A stretch of DNA of 41,470 bases, taken from the NCBI GenBank assembly GCA_937877465.1, contig CALFIT010000168.1, positions 1-41,470 of the forward strand, in the 5' to 3' direction. This stretch comes from an uncultured Bacteroidales bacterium (GTDB lineage: Bacteria > Bacteroidota > Bacteroidia > Bacteroidales > F082). A model generated the notes under the pieces. It searched no databases and was not told the DNA's origin. It was given only the letters and a program-made list of their open reading frames with translations. The position numbers and the translations under genes are program-made. Positions 7,368 through 14,987 of the stretch are shown piece after piece; the stretch's first letter is position 1; the number at the start of each line of letters is the position of its first letter.

Positions 7368-8382
7368 GAATCAAGAAACTAATCTTCGGCATACACTTCA
7401 GCGCAATACCCGTGCCCTTGGCAACGGAGTGCAGCGGATCTTCGGCGATATGGAAGTCGATGGTCATCCGTTTGGAGAGGCGCTCGGCCAAGCCATGCAA
7501 CAAGGCACCGCCTCCTGTAAGGTAGATGCCGTTGCGCACGATGTCGGCATATAGCTCCGACGGCGTCTGCCCTAAGGCTTGAAGGATGGCTGCCTCGATG
7601 TTGGTGATGTTCTTCTCCAAGCATTTCGCGATTTCCTTGTAGCTGATTGTCACTTTCAACGGCAGGTCGGTGGTCTTGTTGGGTCCCACAACCTCCATAT
7701 CCTGCGGAGGATCCTTAAGCTCGGACAAGGCTGCGCCGACGTTGATTTTGATGCGCTCTGCCGTAGGTTCGCTGATGCGCATCCCATGCACATGGTCCAT
7801 GTGTTGGATGATGTCGCTGTTGAGCGCGTCGCCCGCCACGCTGATGCTCTTGTTCACCACAATGGTTCCCAACGACATGACGGCAATCTCGGTGGTGCCA
7901 CCGCCGATGTCGACCACCATGCAGCCGTCGGGGCCTTCCACGTCGAAGCCCATGCCCAAGGCTGCGGCCATAGGCTCATAGATAAGATAAAGCTCTTTCG
8001 CCCCAGCATGGACACAAGAATCGTTGATGATGCGCATCTCGGCATCGGTGGCTCCTGAGGGCACACACACCACCATCTTGATGGACGGCTTGAACAGGTG
8101 CTTCTTGTGTGGAATGAGGTCGATGAGCCCACGTATCATCATTTCGCAGGCCTTATAGTCGGCGATGACGCCCTTTTTCAGTGGGCGCACGGTATAGATG
8201 CGGTCCTCGCCGCGCCCAATCATGGCAGCGGCCTTGCGCCCGACGGCCATCATCTTGTCGTCCGACTTGCGGATGGCCACCACCGAAGGCTCCTCGACGG
8301 CAATTTTCCCATCCTCAATGATAATGGTGTTGGCCGTGCCGAGGTCGATGGCAATCTCCTTGGTGAAGGGTAATATCTTCAT
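7357..8382 (-). CDS. mreB: Rod shape-determining protein MreB (actin homologue)
   Basis: This 341-residue protein starts MKILPFTKEIAIDLGTANTI, the phosphate-1 motif of the actin/Hsp70 fold. It continues with VVDIGGGTTEIAVMSLGTIV (phosphate 2) and YLTGGGALLHGLAERL (adenosine site). Length and motifs match MreB, the membrane-associated filament that positions peptidoglycan synthesis. A longer frame reaching 8559 is open, but the ATG at 8382 aligns with the family start and follows the -7 element at 8443-8450. The usual downstream partners mreC and mreD are not in this window. The gene is followed by a decayed stretch and the ATPase unit, so the locus may have been disrupted. Confidence 0.95.
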   Translation of the reverse strand: MKILPFTKEIAIDLGTANTIIIEDGKIAVEEPSVVAIRKSDDKMMAVGRKAAAMIGRGEDRIYTVRPLKKGVIADYKACEMMIRGLIDLIPHKKHLFKPSIKMVVCVPSGATDAEMRIINDSCVHAGAKELYLIYEPMAAALGMGFDVEGPDGCMVVDIGGGTTEIAVMSLGTIVVNKSISVAGDALNSDIIQHMDHVHGMRISEPTAERIKINVGAALSELKDPPQDMEVVGPNKTTDLPLKVTISYKEIAKCLEKNITNIEAAILQALGQTPSELYADIVRNGIYLTGGGALLHGLAERLSKRMTIDFHIAEDPLHSVAKGTGIALKCMPKISFLIHGI

Positions 8383-8442
8383 AATATTTTGTTTTGTAAG
8401 TTGTTGATAATAAATATACTGCTCGTTTGTCTTGCGACCTTG

Positions 8443-8450
8443 CAAAGTTA
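8443..8450 (-). promoter_or_regulatory. mreB promoter -7 element
   Basis: On the minus strand the sequence reads TAACTTTG, fitting TAnnTTTG, about 60 bp before the mreB ATG. A TTTTGACA stretch lies just upstream. Confidence 0.5.
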
Positions 8451-8744
8451 ATGTCAAAAGACCGTTTCCCGCAAGGGGTGTTGATAACTTTTTTTGAAGA
8501 GGGCCTTGCAATTGTGAGGTGTATCTTTGGAATGGGAATGTCCTAAACTTAATGTTCATCTTTTACGCCAATTTGTTCCACCGACAAGATTTCCGTCACA
8601 AAATCCAGATGGCACGGAATGTCAATCATAAAGAACTCCAAACATGCATCTACTATCCGATTATCGGACAACTGGCTTCTGTTTGATATTTTTTTCAAAA
8701 AGCTGATACTCAACAATATGATTGTTGTATCGGACAATAATCGG
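8451..8744. other. Non-coding stretch upstream of mreB with a small repeat
   Basis: No convincing gene is seen on either strand. The 10-mer TATCGGACAA occurs at about 8662 and again at 8728. Around these, CCGATTATCGGACAA (8657-8671) and TATCGGACAATAATCGG (8728-8744) form overlapping direct and inverted copies. They may be the operator or boundary repeat of the broken gene that ends at 8745. A 62-codon minus-strand frame (8549-8737) is open but has no clear start signal. Confidence 0.4.
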
Positions 8745-9577
8745 TCAACTATTATCTATCACGACATATTTTGTGGTCGGTCCGGCACCTTCTCGTCGGC
8801 AAAAGCCACCACTCACCATCGATTGCAGGTCGTTTTTCGCTGTTCCGTCAGATATTTCAGAACCCCAAAATTTCAAATAGTCTTGTTTGGTGAAGCTAAC
8901 TCCTATCATCTTTGTCAACAAGAATTTTATTGCCCGATCATTTAACTTCACCACATTAGGAACACGATAAATGGTCAGTTTGGTTTTCCCGTCAAAGCAC
9001 TCCCATTCTGGTAGCCTGCGCTTAAGCTCGCTCATTTGGTCGTGAATCAATTTCAAGCCTCTTCCCGTCTTCTCCATTTTACCATCAATGTAGAAAATTT
9101 CAGCCATCAAAGGGTTTCTTGGCGCAGACACGTGGGGTGAAACCACGTTCTTTCTTTTCACAAATCATTTGGCATCAAGCCTGGGTTGATAACCTCAATC
9201 CTGTCGGCATATATGAACACGAGCACTTCAGATGCCGTATCACTCATGTCTTTATAAATCAAAGCATTGGTTATGGCTTCATCAAGAACGGCTTGCGGAT
9301 ACTCGACATAATCCTTCCTGCTCCAATCATCACTGTGAAACTCACTTACCATAGGCAGCCGATGCTGAAAATAGTCTTGTGCGCGTTTCGACAATTCAAA
9401 AAGGTTGCCCTCCATCACAACGATATCTTCATATCTGTCGGCAGTCTTGCCGCCGAGCCTCACTTGTATTCGCATTTTGCTTTGCGGGAGGAACCGACCG
9501 ACGTCAATCCCAAACAAACCCAAACAGCAGCGCATCTGCCTCGTCATCGCTGATGGTCCATCGGTTATGTGCGGCAA
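8745..9577 (-). pseudogene. Truncated, frameshifted AlbA_2/Schlafen-type ATP-binding regulator
   Basis: Two minus-strand frames together give the C-terminal half of an AlbA_2 (Schlafen-like)/HATPase_c_4 protein. Frame 1 (9577-9158) has GRFLPQSKMRIQV and the GHKL-like DEAITNALIYKDMSD ... ADRIEVINPG, then stops. Frame 2 (9161-8745) continues with APRNPLMAEIFYIDGKMEKT and GRGLKLI, the motifs that normally follow, then a winged-helix-like end. One frameshift near 9160 separates them. The N-terminal AlbA_2 domain is missing: upstream sequence belongs to another broken gene that meets this one at DNA encoding LLFGF. Full-length relatives are putative transcriptional regulators or helicase-like proteins. 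Confidence 0.7.
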
Positions 9578-10283
9578 TGTCTAAGAATTCCATTCTGGTC
9601 AGGTCGTTTTCATAAACCTCGTATTCCTCATTGGTGGCCAGCCGCCAACATACTGCCGCATAGCTGTCGTTTTCCAGAGCTTCTTGATGCTCCACCACAT
9701 AGTCAAGCGGAAGCCTCTTGGCGACAACGGTAGCTAACGCGGTTTCCCTATAAGTCTCCCAAGCCTTTTTCACATCGGGAATCAAGTCGTCGTCCCACCA
9801 GGTCTGCATCGTCTCACAGCACCATTCGTGGTCAACATCATCGACGCTTTCAAGAAAAGTCCTAAGTATCCTGATTTGGTCTTGATGGGATTGTGCAGTA
9901 AACCTTTGCTGGAGTTCTTCTCGCGCATCTATTGAAACAAATGGATCCTCTTCGTCAAACTCCACGAACTCTCTTATCAGCTCGTCAATGGTGTCGTTCT
10001 TCTTAGGAGCCTTATTCTCTTCCAGCATCTTCTCGGCCTTGTATCTTATACCTTCAAATACTTCTTCGCTATTGGCAACCCCCATCAACTCTTCTTTTGA
10101 TACTCCATTCAGCATCGCATTCACAAGTCTCAACTTATCTTTGTCTATCGAACCGTCTTCCAAATAAAAGCTCTGGTGCGACAAATCCCAAACAAGCCGA
10201 GCCGCTTCGCTTTAGCACCATGATGGGATAGGAATGTCCTCTATTCCGTTGTGTTTCAGTTCATATCGTTGTTCGTTGTCCAT
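9504..10283 (-). pseudogene. Unknown Bacteroidota protein interrupted by an in-frame stop
   Basis: From an ATG at 10283 the frame reads MDNEQRYELKHNGIEDIPIP and meets TAA at 10214-10212. It then stays open for about 235 codons with ordinary protein composition (LVNAMLNGVSKEELMGV, CCETMQTWWDDDLIPDVKKA, LPLDYVVEHQEAL). It ends DEADALLFGFVWD. The part after the stop could be translated from a TTG at 10184, but the continuity across the TAA suggests a nonsense mutation. The function is unknown; the acidic, tryptophan-rich composition suggests a soluble cytoplasmic protein. Its 3' end overlaps the AlbA_2 remnant in another frame. Confidence 0.6.
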
Positions 10284-10394
10284 ATTGTCGCTTAAGGTGT
10301 CGATGAAATATGTATGCCGCAAAAATAGTGATTGTTCATGAATTATCGTGATATTGATTACACTTCAAGCAAATGATTGTTTCGAAAACAATTG

Positions 10395-11606
10395 TCAATA
10401 GTCCACGATGTCTTGGCTCCAATAAAGCCGCATAAACTCGTATGCGCTGCTGTTCCCGTAGGGATAAGGATTGAATCTGACGATGTTCGTGTGCGCCACC
10501 ATAAAGTAGTATTGCAACCGGGCTTGCAGGTCTTCGGGGTGCGCCTCGATGTGCCGCATGGTGACGTAGGCAATCATTCGGCGAAAATGGTTGTAGCGTA
10601 GGTTGGGGCTGTAGCAATAGGTTGAGGGGCATGAATGCATGTCGTTGTATTGTATCCTATAGGCACGCCACAATGGATCTAAAAGCGGCGAATAACAGCC
10701 CGATGAGAGCATGGCCTCCACTTCGCGCAGTATCATGTCCGTCATCTCAAAAGGCATCTTCATACCCAAGGCCACGTAGCCCCATGCCGCCTTTTCGTCA
10801 AACGACTCGGCCGCCATGAAGCGCTTGAAGATCTCCTGCTGGTCGGTTTCCGTAGGATGGCTTTCTTTCCCCACAAAGTGCTCGTAGATATCGGGAACCC
10901 ATGCCAGCAGATAGCTTTGTGGCATCGCTCGGCTTGCGAGCATTTCGATCTCTAGGCGGTCGTTGGGCAGTTCGTTCATCCAGTCGTCGGTAAGCTGGCC
11001 AATCATTTCCGAGATGTCCCTTGGCGAGTTGGGCAGGGTGTCCATGGCGTTGCGTGTGTCGTCGTCCGACAATGCCCAATGGATGATGTCGTTGATTTTT
11101 GCCTTTGCCTTGCCGTCCTTCAAGCTGTTGAGACTTATTTTTCCATATTCATCCTTCAAGTCTTTTCGCAAGGCTACAGCATCTTCTACCTCGTCCTCAT
11201 AACGCCAATAAGTGTCGACATCGGTTTCAACGGCATGGGCAAGCACCATGAAGTTGTAATACTCCACCATTTGGCGCATCATAGGTTTGCCATTCCATTC
11301 CTTGGGTAGCGCGATGGTCGGGGTGTAGTGGGCGACAAAGACAAGGCGGTCTTCGATATAGCTTTTTTCTTTGGCGAAGATAGCGGTGTCGCCGGAATAG
11401 TAGCGCAAAGTCTTGTCGAGGTAACTTTCCGTTGGCGCATCAGGTTTTGTCAGGTACAAGCTGTCGGGCCAGACAAAAGGCTCGCTCAAGGTCTTGGTTT
11501 CTTCATTCGTTGTCGTTTCGTCTTGCTGTTTTTCCGCCTGCGGGGTCGGCGAGCACCCGACCCCGGCAAGCGTCAGCAACGTAAGTAAAAGTTGTTGCGT
11601 TTTCAT
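10395..11606 (-). CDS. Putative lipoprotein of unknown function
   Basis: This protein of about 403 residues starts MKTQQLLLTLLTLAGVGCSP, a clear signal peptide with lipobox AGVGC, so it is probably exported and lipid-anchored. A short acidic linker (about 25-45) follows. The remaining ~350 residues look mostly helical and tryptophan/tyrosine-rich, with no recognised family motif. The ATG at 11606 is preferred to one two codons earlier because it gives the standard signal-peptide start. A hairpin at about 11651-11686 (CCCCGAA ... TTCGGGG) lies in the upstream gap. No neighbour suggests a function. Confidence 0.7.
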   Translation of the reverse strand: MKTQQLLLTLLTLAGVGCSPTPQAEKQQDETTTNEETKTLSEPFVWPDSLYLTKPDAPTESYLDKTLRYYSGDTAIFAKEKSYIEDRLVFVAHYTPTIALPKEWNGKPMMRQMVEYYNFMVLAHAVETDVDTYWRYEDEVEDAVALRKDLKDEYGKISLNSLKDGKAKAKINDIIHWALSDDDTRNAMDTLPNSPRDISEMIGQLTDDWMNELPNDRLEIEMLASRAMPQSYLLAWVPDIYEHFVGKESHPTETDQQEIFKRFMAAESFDEKAAWGYVALGMKMPFEMTDMILREVEAMLSSGCYSPLLDPLWRAYRIQYNDMHSCPSTYCYSPNLRYNHFRRMIAYVTMRHIEAHPEDLQARLQYYFMVAHTNIVRFNPYPYGNSSAYEFMRLYWSQDIVDY

Positions 11607-11742
11607 AATCATTACATCGTTTGCGTTTGTTTAACGATGCAAAAATGCAAAACCCCGAACAACTGGCCAAGCGTTTTTCGGGGTTCTGTATGAAATGACT
11701 TTAGGGTGTATGAAATGCCGCTATGGAAGCGATTTCGTAAAA

Positions 11743-12300
11743 CTAGAGTTCACTTCTCATCACCAAATAATTGATATTTCTCCATTTCTTTTTGTCGGCC
11801 TTTGGATTCGGGTCGCCAAACTCATGGCGCTGGCCTTCGGCGTCGGTGGCCCAGCCGTATGCGTTGGCACCAACGAGGTAGATGGCGTTGTCAACGCCCA
11901 AGTCCACCAAGGCCTGGCTGAAGTCGTGGAACGACTCGATGCTGAGCGTTTCCACGGTGAAGACTTCTCCGCCTCGGTCGCACAAGGCTCGACGTATGGA
12001 CTTGCCTTTAACCAATTCGTTTTCGACCAGCGTGCCGTTGTCCACCAAAGGGAACTGCCGGAAGAAGTAGCCGCCTTTCTCGGTGGCTTCTTCAAAAAGG
12101 GGAGAGTTGTCAGCCACTCCCACCGTCACCGTGTCGTTGATGATGGCGCAATAGCCTTTCTTGGAAAGTCCCCAGGCTTTAGGCTCGCCTTCCAGCACGA
12201 AGGCACCCACTATGCCGCCATTGTCGGCCCGGATGTCGGCAGCCTGTGCAGCGAAAATGATGCCGGGGTGAGCATGCGCGTTTCGTTGTCGGCCTGCACG
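11743..12300 (-). pseudogene. C-terminal fragment of a phosphodiester glycosidase (NAGPA-type) protein
   Basis: The minus-strand frame contains ADIRADNGGIVGAFVLEGEP, FFRQFPLVDNG, KSIRRALCDRGGEVF and FHDFSQALVDLGVDNAIYLV. These resemble the C-terminal half of phosphodiester glycosidase (PF09992) proteins of Bacteroidota. There is no signal peptide and no N-terminal half. The frame begins inside a truncated LytTR gene, so the fragment has been joined to unrelated DNA by deletion. The first ~15 codons of the open frame (MQPRAG...) are out-of-frame LytTR sequence. The family assignment is moderate. Confidence 0.5.
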
Positions 12301-12401
12301 AGGTTGCAATAGTTGCCGTCCGACGAGATAAACACGATCTTGTCGGGTGCAATGCGCACCATGTCAGTGGCAGTGGATATGATCAGATACTTCTTGAACA
12401 T
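12210..12401 (-). pseudogene. Truncated LytTR-domain transcription regulator
   Basis: From the ATG at 12401 the frame reads MFKKYLIISTATDMVRIAPD then KIVFISSDGNYCNLVQADNE. This is the start of a stand-alone LytTR DNA-binding domain as found in short Bacteroidota regulators. After about 43 residues homology ends abruptly, and the reading continues out of frame into the glycosidase fragment until a stop at 12210. The normal domain is about 100 residues, so the DNA-binding half is lost. TACCTTTG on the minus strand sits about 10 bp before the ATG, and CGAAATGC-aaagatag-GCATTTCG (12427-12450) is a possible operator. Confidence 0.6.
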
Positions 12402-12515
12402 GACGCGGCAAAGGTAGCAACTCCATCGAAATGCAAAGATAGGCATTTCGTCGAAATGTACAAAATGGGCCGAAAAATGTATGAAATAGTTGATGGTGTT
12501 CTTCCTTTAAAACAT

Positions 12516-12564
12516 CGATAGTAGTCGGAATCCCGAAAAAAAATCGCGATTCCGACTACTATCG
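12516..12564. repeat. Unit B left copy: 49-bp palindromic repeat
   Basis: CGATAGTAGTCGGAATC at 12516-12532 is repeated as its exact reverse complement at 12548-12564, around a 15-nt A-rich loop. One further base pair (T/A) extends the stem to 18 bp. The same 49 bp occurs downstream of the ATPase gene at 14064-14112 with only two differences, both in the loop. The left copy lies just upstream of the ATPase promoter, where it could act as an operator or recombination site. Confidence 0.9.
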
Positions 12565-12586
12565 ACTGGAATTTCAGAAAAAACAC

Positions 12587-12594
12587 TATTTTTG
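12587..12594 (+). promoter_or_regulatory. Unit B ATPase promoter -7 element
   Basis: TATTTTTG matches TAnnTTTG. It sits 22 bp downstream of the palindrome and 23 bp upstream of the ATPase ATG. Confidence 0.65.
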
Positions 12595-12616
12595 CAGCAA
12601 AAAAAACGATTTTGCC

Positions 12617-14059
12617 ATGGCAACAATTATCGGAAGGAAACAAGAGCAAAAAGAGCTTCGCCGCTTGTTCGCGTCAGACGAAGCCGAAATGGTGGTGGTT
12701 TACGGTCGCCGTCGCGTAGGCAAGACCTTCTTGGTCAACCAAGTGTTCACGCAAGAGGAGTTTGCGTTCAAGGTCACGGGCTTGTACAAGAAACGCATGA
12801 ATGTCCAATTGGAGAACTTCGCATCGGCATTGAACGAGTATTCCAACAGCGAAGTGTCGCCTACTCCGAAAACTTGGATGGAGGCTTTCGACCGGCTAAA
12901 GAGCCACCTCAAGAGGACCAAGACAGGGAAGAAACGAGTGCTTTTCTTCGATGAACTGCCTTGGATGGACACCAAGGGAAGCCAATTTCTGGGTGCGTTT
13001 GAATGGTTTTGGAACGGCTGGGGCAACGCACAAGACGACTTGATGCTCGTCGTTTGCGGAAGCGCCACCAACTGGATCGTCAACAAGTTCTTCAAGCAAA
13101 AAGGAGGGCTTTACAACCGCGCCAACAGCAAGATGTTCCTCAAGCCGTTCACCTTGGCCGAGACAGAGCAATACCTGCAAAAACAAGGGATTGAGATGGA
13201 ACGGTACGACATCGCGCAAGCCTATATGATCATGGGCGGCATCCCCTACTACCTCAAGCAACTCGAAGCCGGACGACCTTTGGCCGACAACATCGACAAC
13301 TGTTTCTTCAAGACCAACGGCAAGCTTTGGGACGAATTCGAGAACCTGTACGAAACGCTTTTTGCCCAGTCCGACATCTACATCCGAATTGCCGAAGCTT
13401 TAGCCTCAAAAAGGATGGGGCTGACCCGAGAAGAAATCATCACCGTGTCGAAGTTGCCCGACAACGGAGCGCTTTCACGCGCCTTGAAAGACTTGGTGAA
13501 ATGCGGCTTCGTGAGAGCCTACACCTATTACGGGCGAAAAACCAAGACCCAAACCTACCAACTGGCGGATTTCTACACCTTATTCTATTTCCGATTCATC
13601 AAAGACAATTACGGCCAGGACGAACATTTTTGGACCCACATGCTCGACAACCCCAAGAAAAACACATGGCTTGGCTACAGCTTCGAGCAACTCATCAAAG
13701 ACCACATCGAACAAGTGAAAAAAGCACTCGGCATCGCTTCGGTGCTGACCCAACAGTCATGCTGGTTCATCGAACAGCGTGACCTCGACGACGACACGCT
13801 GAACGGGGCACAAATCGACCTTGTCATCGACCGCCGCGACAAGGCCGTCAACCTTTGCGAGGCCAAGTTCTACAGCGGCGAATTCACCATAGACAAAGCC
13901 TATTCCCTCGCTTTTCGGAACAAAGCAGCCGCCTTCAAAGCTGCAACCAAGACCCGAAAATCCCTTGTTCCCACAATGATCACCACCTTCGGAATCAAAC
14001 GCAACATGTACAGCGGCAACATACAACAAGAAGTCACGCTTGATGATTTGTTCGGTTGA
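12617..14059 (+). CDS. AAA+ ATPase with DUF234-type C-terminus (unit B)
   Basis: This 480-residue protein has Walker A GRRRVGKTFLV near residue 31 and Walker B VLFFDELPWMD near 108, followed by VVCGSATNWI (sensor 1). The segments LYNRANSKMFLKPFTLAETE and MIMGGIPYYLKQLE are typical of archaeal-type ATPase_2/DUF234 proteins. The C-terminal ~100 residues carry GAQIDLVIDRRDKAVNLCEAKF, which fits a PD-(D/E)XK nuclease-like core (D ... ExK). The ATG at 12617 follows the -7 element. It is a lone gene bracketed by two copies of the same palindrome. The biochemical function is unknown; self-site recognition is inferred from the layout. Confidence 0.88.
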   Translation: MATIIGRKQEQKELRRLFASDEAEMVVVYGRRRVGKTFLVNQVFTQEEFAFKVTGLYKKRMNVQLENFASALNEYSNSEVSPTPKTWMEAFDRLKSHLKRTKTGKKRVLFFDELPWMDTKGSQFLGAFEWFWNGWGNAQDDLMLVVCGSATNWIVNKFFKQKGGLYNRANSKMFLKPFTLAETEQYLQKQGIEMERYDIAQAYMIMGGIPYYLKQLEAGRPLADNIDNCFFKTNGKLWDEFENLYETLFAQSDIYIRIAEALASKRMGLTREEIITVSKLPDNGALSRALKDLVKCGFVRAYTYYGRKTKTQTYQLADFYTLFYFRFIKDNYGQDEHFWTHMLDNPKKNTWLGYSFEQLIKDHIEQVKKALGIASVLTQQSCWFIEQRDLDDDTLNGAQIDLVIDRRDKAVNLCEAKFYSGEFTIDKAYSLAFRNKAAAFKAATKTRKSLVPTMITTFGIKRNMYSGNIQQEVTLDDLFG

Positions 14060-14063
14060 AAAA

Positions 14064-14112
14064 CGATAGTAGTCGGAATCCCGAAAAAAAACAGCGATTC
14101 CGACTACTATCG
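14064..14112. repeat. Unit B right copy: 49-bp palindromic repeat (also a likely terminator)
   Basis: The arms CGATAGTAGTCGGAATC (14064-14080) and GATTCCGACTACTATCG (14096-14112) are the same as upstream of the gene; 47 of 49 positions match the left copy. It begins four bases after the ATPase stop codon and is followed by eight T, so it can also work as an intrinsic terminator. Confidence 0.9.
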
Positions 14113-14154
14113 ATTTTTTTTGCCGTCATTCGTCCTACATAAAAAGATAATGAA

Positions 14155-14162
14155 TATATTTG
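14155..14162 (+). promoter_or_regulatory. rpe-pepD promoter -7 element
   Basis: TATATTTG fits TAnnTTTG. The resulting leader of about 165 nt contains a degenerate copy of the dispersed hairpin repeat (14195-14215) and a long heptamer array before the rpe ATG. Confidence 0.55.
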
Positions 14163-14194
14163 CAGAAATATTGAGCTGCCACCGCGTTTCGACT

Positions 14195-14215
14195 CCTTCG
14201 ACAAACTCAGGAACC
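14195..14215 (+). repeat. Dispersed hairpin repeat, degenerate intergenic copy
   Basis: CCTTCGACAAACTCAGGAAC is related to the 24-bp element found inside murB (25320-25343) and inside the tricorn-like protease gene (18203-18226). Here it lies in the rpe leader. The two changes in the core reduce the stem. Confidence 0.7.
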
Positions 14216-14242
14216 GGCTCAACGACCATGTGACAGCCCTAC

Positions 14243-14335
14243 AACTGACAACTGAACCACTGAACAACTGAAAACTGAAAACTGAACAACTGCCAACTAT
14301 CAACTATCAACTATCAACTATCAACTGCCAACTAT
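14243..14335 (+). repeat. Heptamer tandem array running into the rpe start codon
   Basis: Seven-base units of the type ACTGAAA and CAACTAT run from about 14243. CAACTGC (14287) is followed by four perfect CAACTAT units (14294-14321), another CAACTGC, and a last CAACTAT (14329-14335) whose AT forms the first two bases of the rpe ATG. The array replaces a recognisable ribosome-binding site. Unit-number changes would alter the leader without altering the protein. Confidence 0.85.
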
Positions 14336-14987
14336 GAACTTAATAGCCCCTTCCCTACTCTCCGCCGACTTCCTCCGCTTGGAAGACGACATCGAAATGG
14401 TCAACCAAAGCGAAGCCGACTGGTTCCATTGCGACGTGATGGACGGCCGCTTCGTGCCCAACATCTCCTTCGGCATCCCCGTCGTGCAAGCCATCAAGAA
14501 AAAAGCGCGGAAGCCCTTGGACGTCCACCTGATGATCGTGGAGCCGGAGAAATACTTCGAGGCCTTCGCCAAGGCCGGCGCCGACGACATCACCTTCCAC
14601 TACGAGGCCTGCACCCACATCCACCGTGCCGTGCAGCAAATCAAGGCCTTGGGCGTAAAGGCCGGCGTGGCGCTCAACCCGCACACGCCCGTCGCCGTCT
14701 TAGAGGACATCCTCAGCGACTTGGACTTGGTGCTGCTCATGTCGGTCAACCCGGGCTTCGGCGGGCAACAATTCATCGGACGCACATACGAAAAAGTGAA
14801 GAAGCTGCGTTTGATGATTGAAGAACAAAACGCCACGGCCCTCATTGAGGTGGATGGCGGCGTCAACACGCAGAACGCTAAGGCGTTGTTCGATGCCGGT
14901 GCCGACGTTCTTGTGGCGGGCAACGCGGTGTTCAAGTCAGAAAATCCAATAGAAACGATACATCAACTAAAACAAGAGCAATCATGA
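14334..14987 (+). CDS. rpe: Ribulose-phosphate 3-epimerase
   Basis: This 217-residue TIM-barrel enzyme interconverts ribulose 5-phosphate and xylulose 5-phosphate in the pentose phosphate pathway. Diagnostic motifs are APSLLSADFLRLEDDIEMV, the metal site HCDVMDGRFVPNISFG, LDVHLMIVEPEKY, LMSVNPGFGGQQFI and EVDGGVNTQNAKALFDAGAD. Length is standard. The start is fixed by the family N-terminus MNLIAPSLLSADF. Its stop overlaps the pepD start by four bases (ATGA), so the two are translationally coupled. Confidence 0.97.
   Translation: MNLIAPSLLSADFLRLEDDIEMVNQSEADWFHCDVMDGRFVPNISFGIPVVQAIKKKARKPLDVHLMIVEPEKYFEAFAKAGADDITFHYEACTHIHRAVQQIKALGVKAGVALNPHTPVAVLEDILSDLDLVLLMSVNPGFGGQQFIGRTYEKVKKLRLMIEEQNATALIEVDGGVNTQNAKALFDAGADVLVAGNAVFKSENPIETIHQLKQEQS

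Noticed and set aside
8549..8737. 62-codon minus-strand frame upstream of mreB
   Set aside because: No promoter or ribosome-binding signal, no recognised similarity; its sequence could be a gene remnant but cannot be supported.
9100..9200. Programmed frameshift in the AlbA_2-like gene
   Set aside because: The AAAAGAAAG run near the break is slippery-like, but the gene also lacks its N-terminal domain, so simple decay is the easier explanation.
12516..14112. Classical insertion sequence
   Set aside because: The enclosed gene has Walker A/B and DUF234-type features but no transposase motif (DDE, HUH or serine recombinase), and the end repeats are direct copies of a palindrome rather than a single pair of inverted ends.
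14287..14335. CRISPR-like array
   Set aside because: Units are only seven bases with no spacers; it is a simple tandem repeat.
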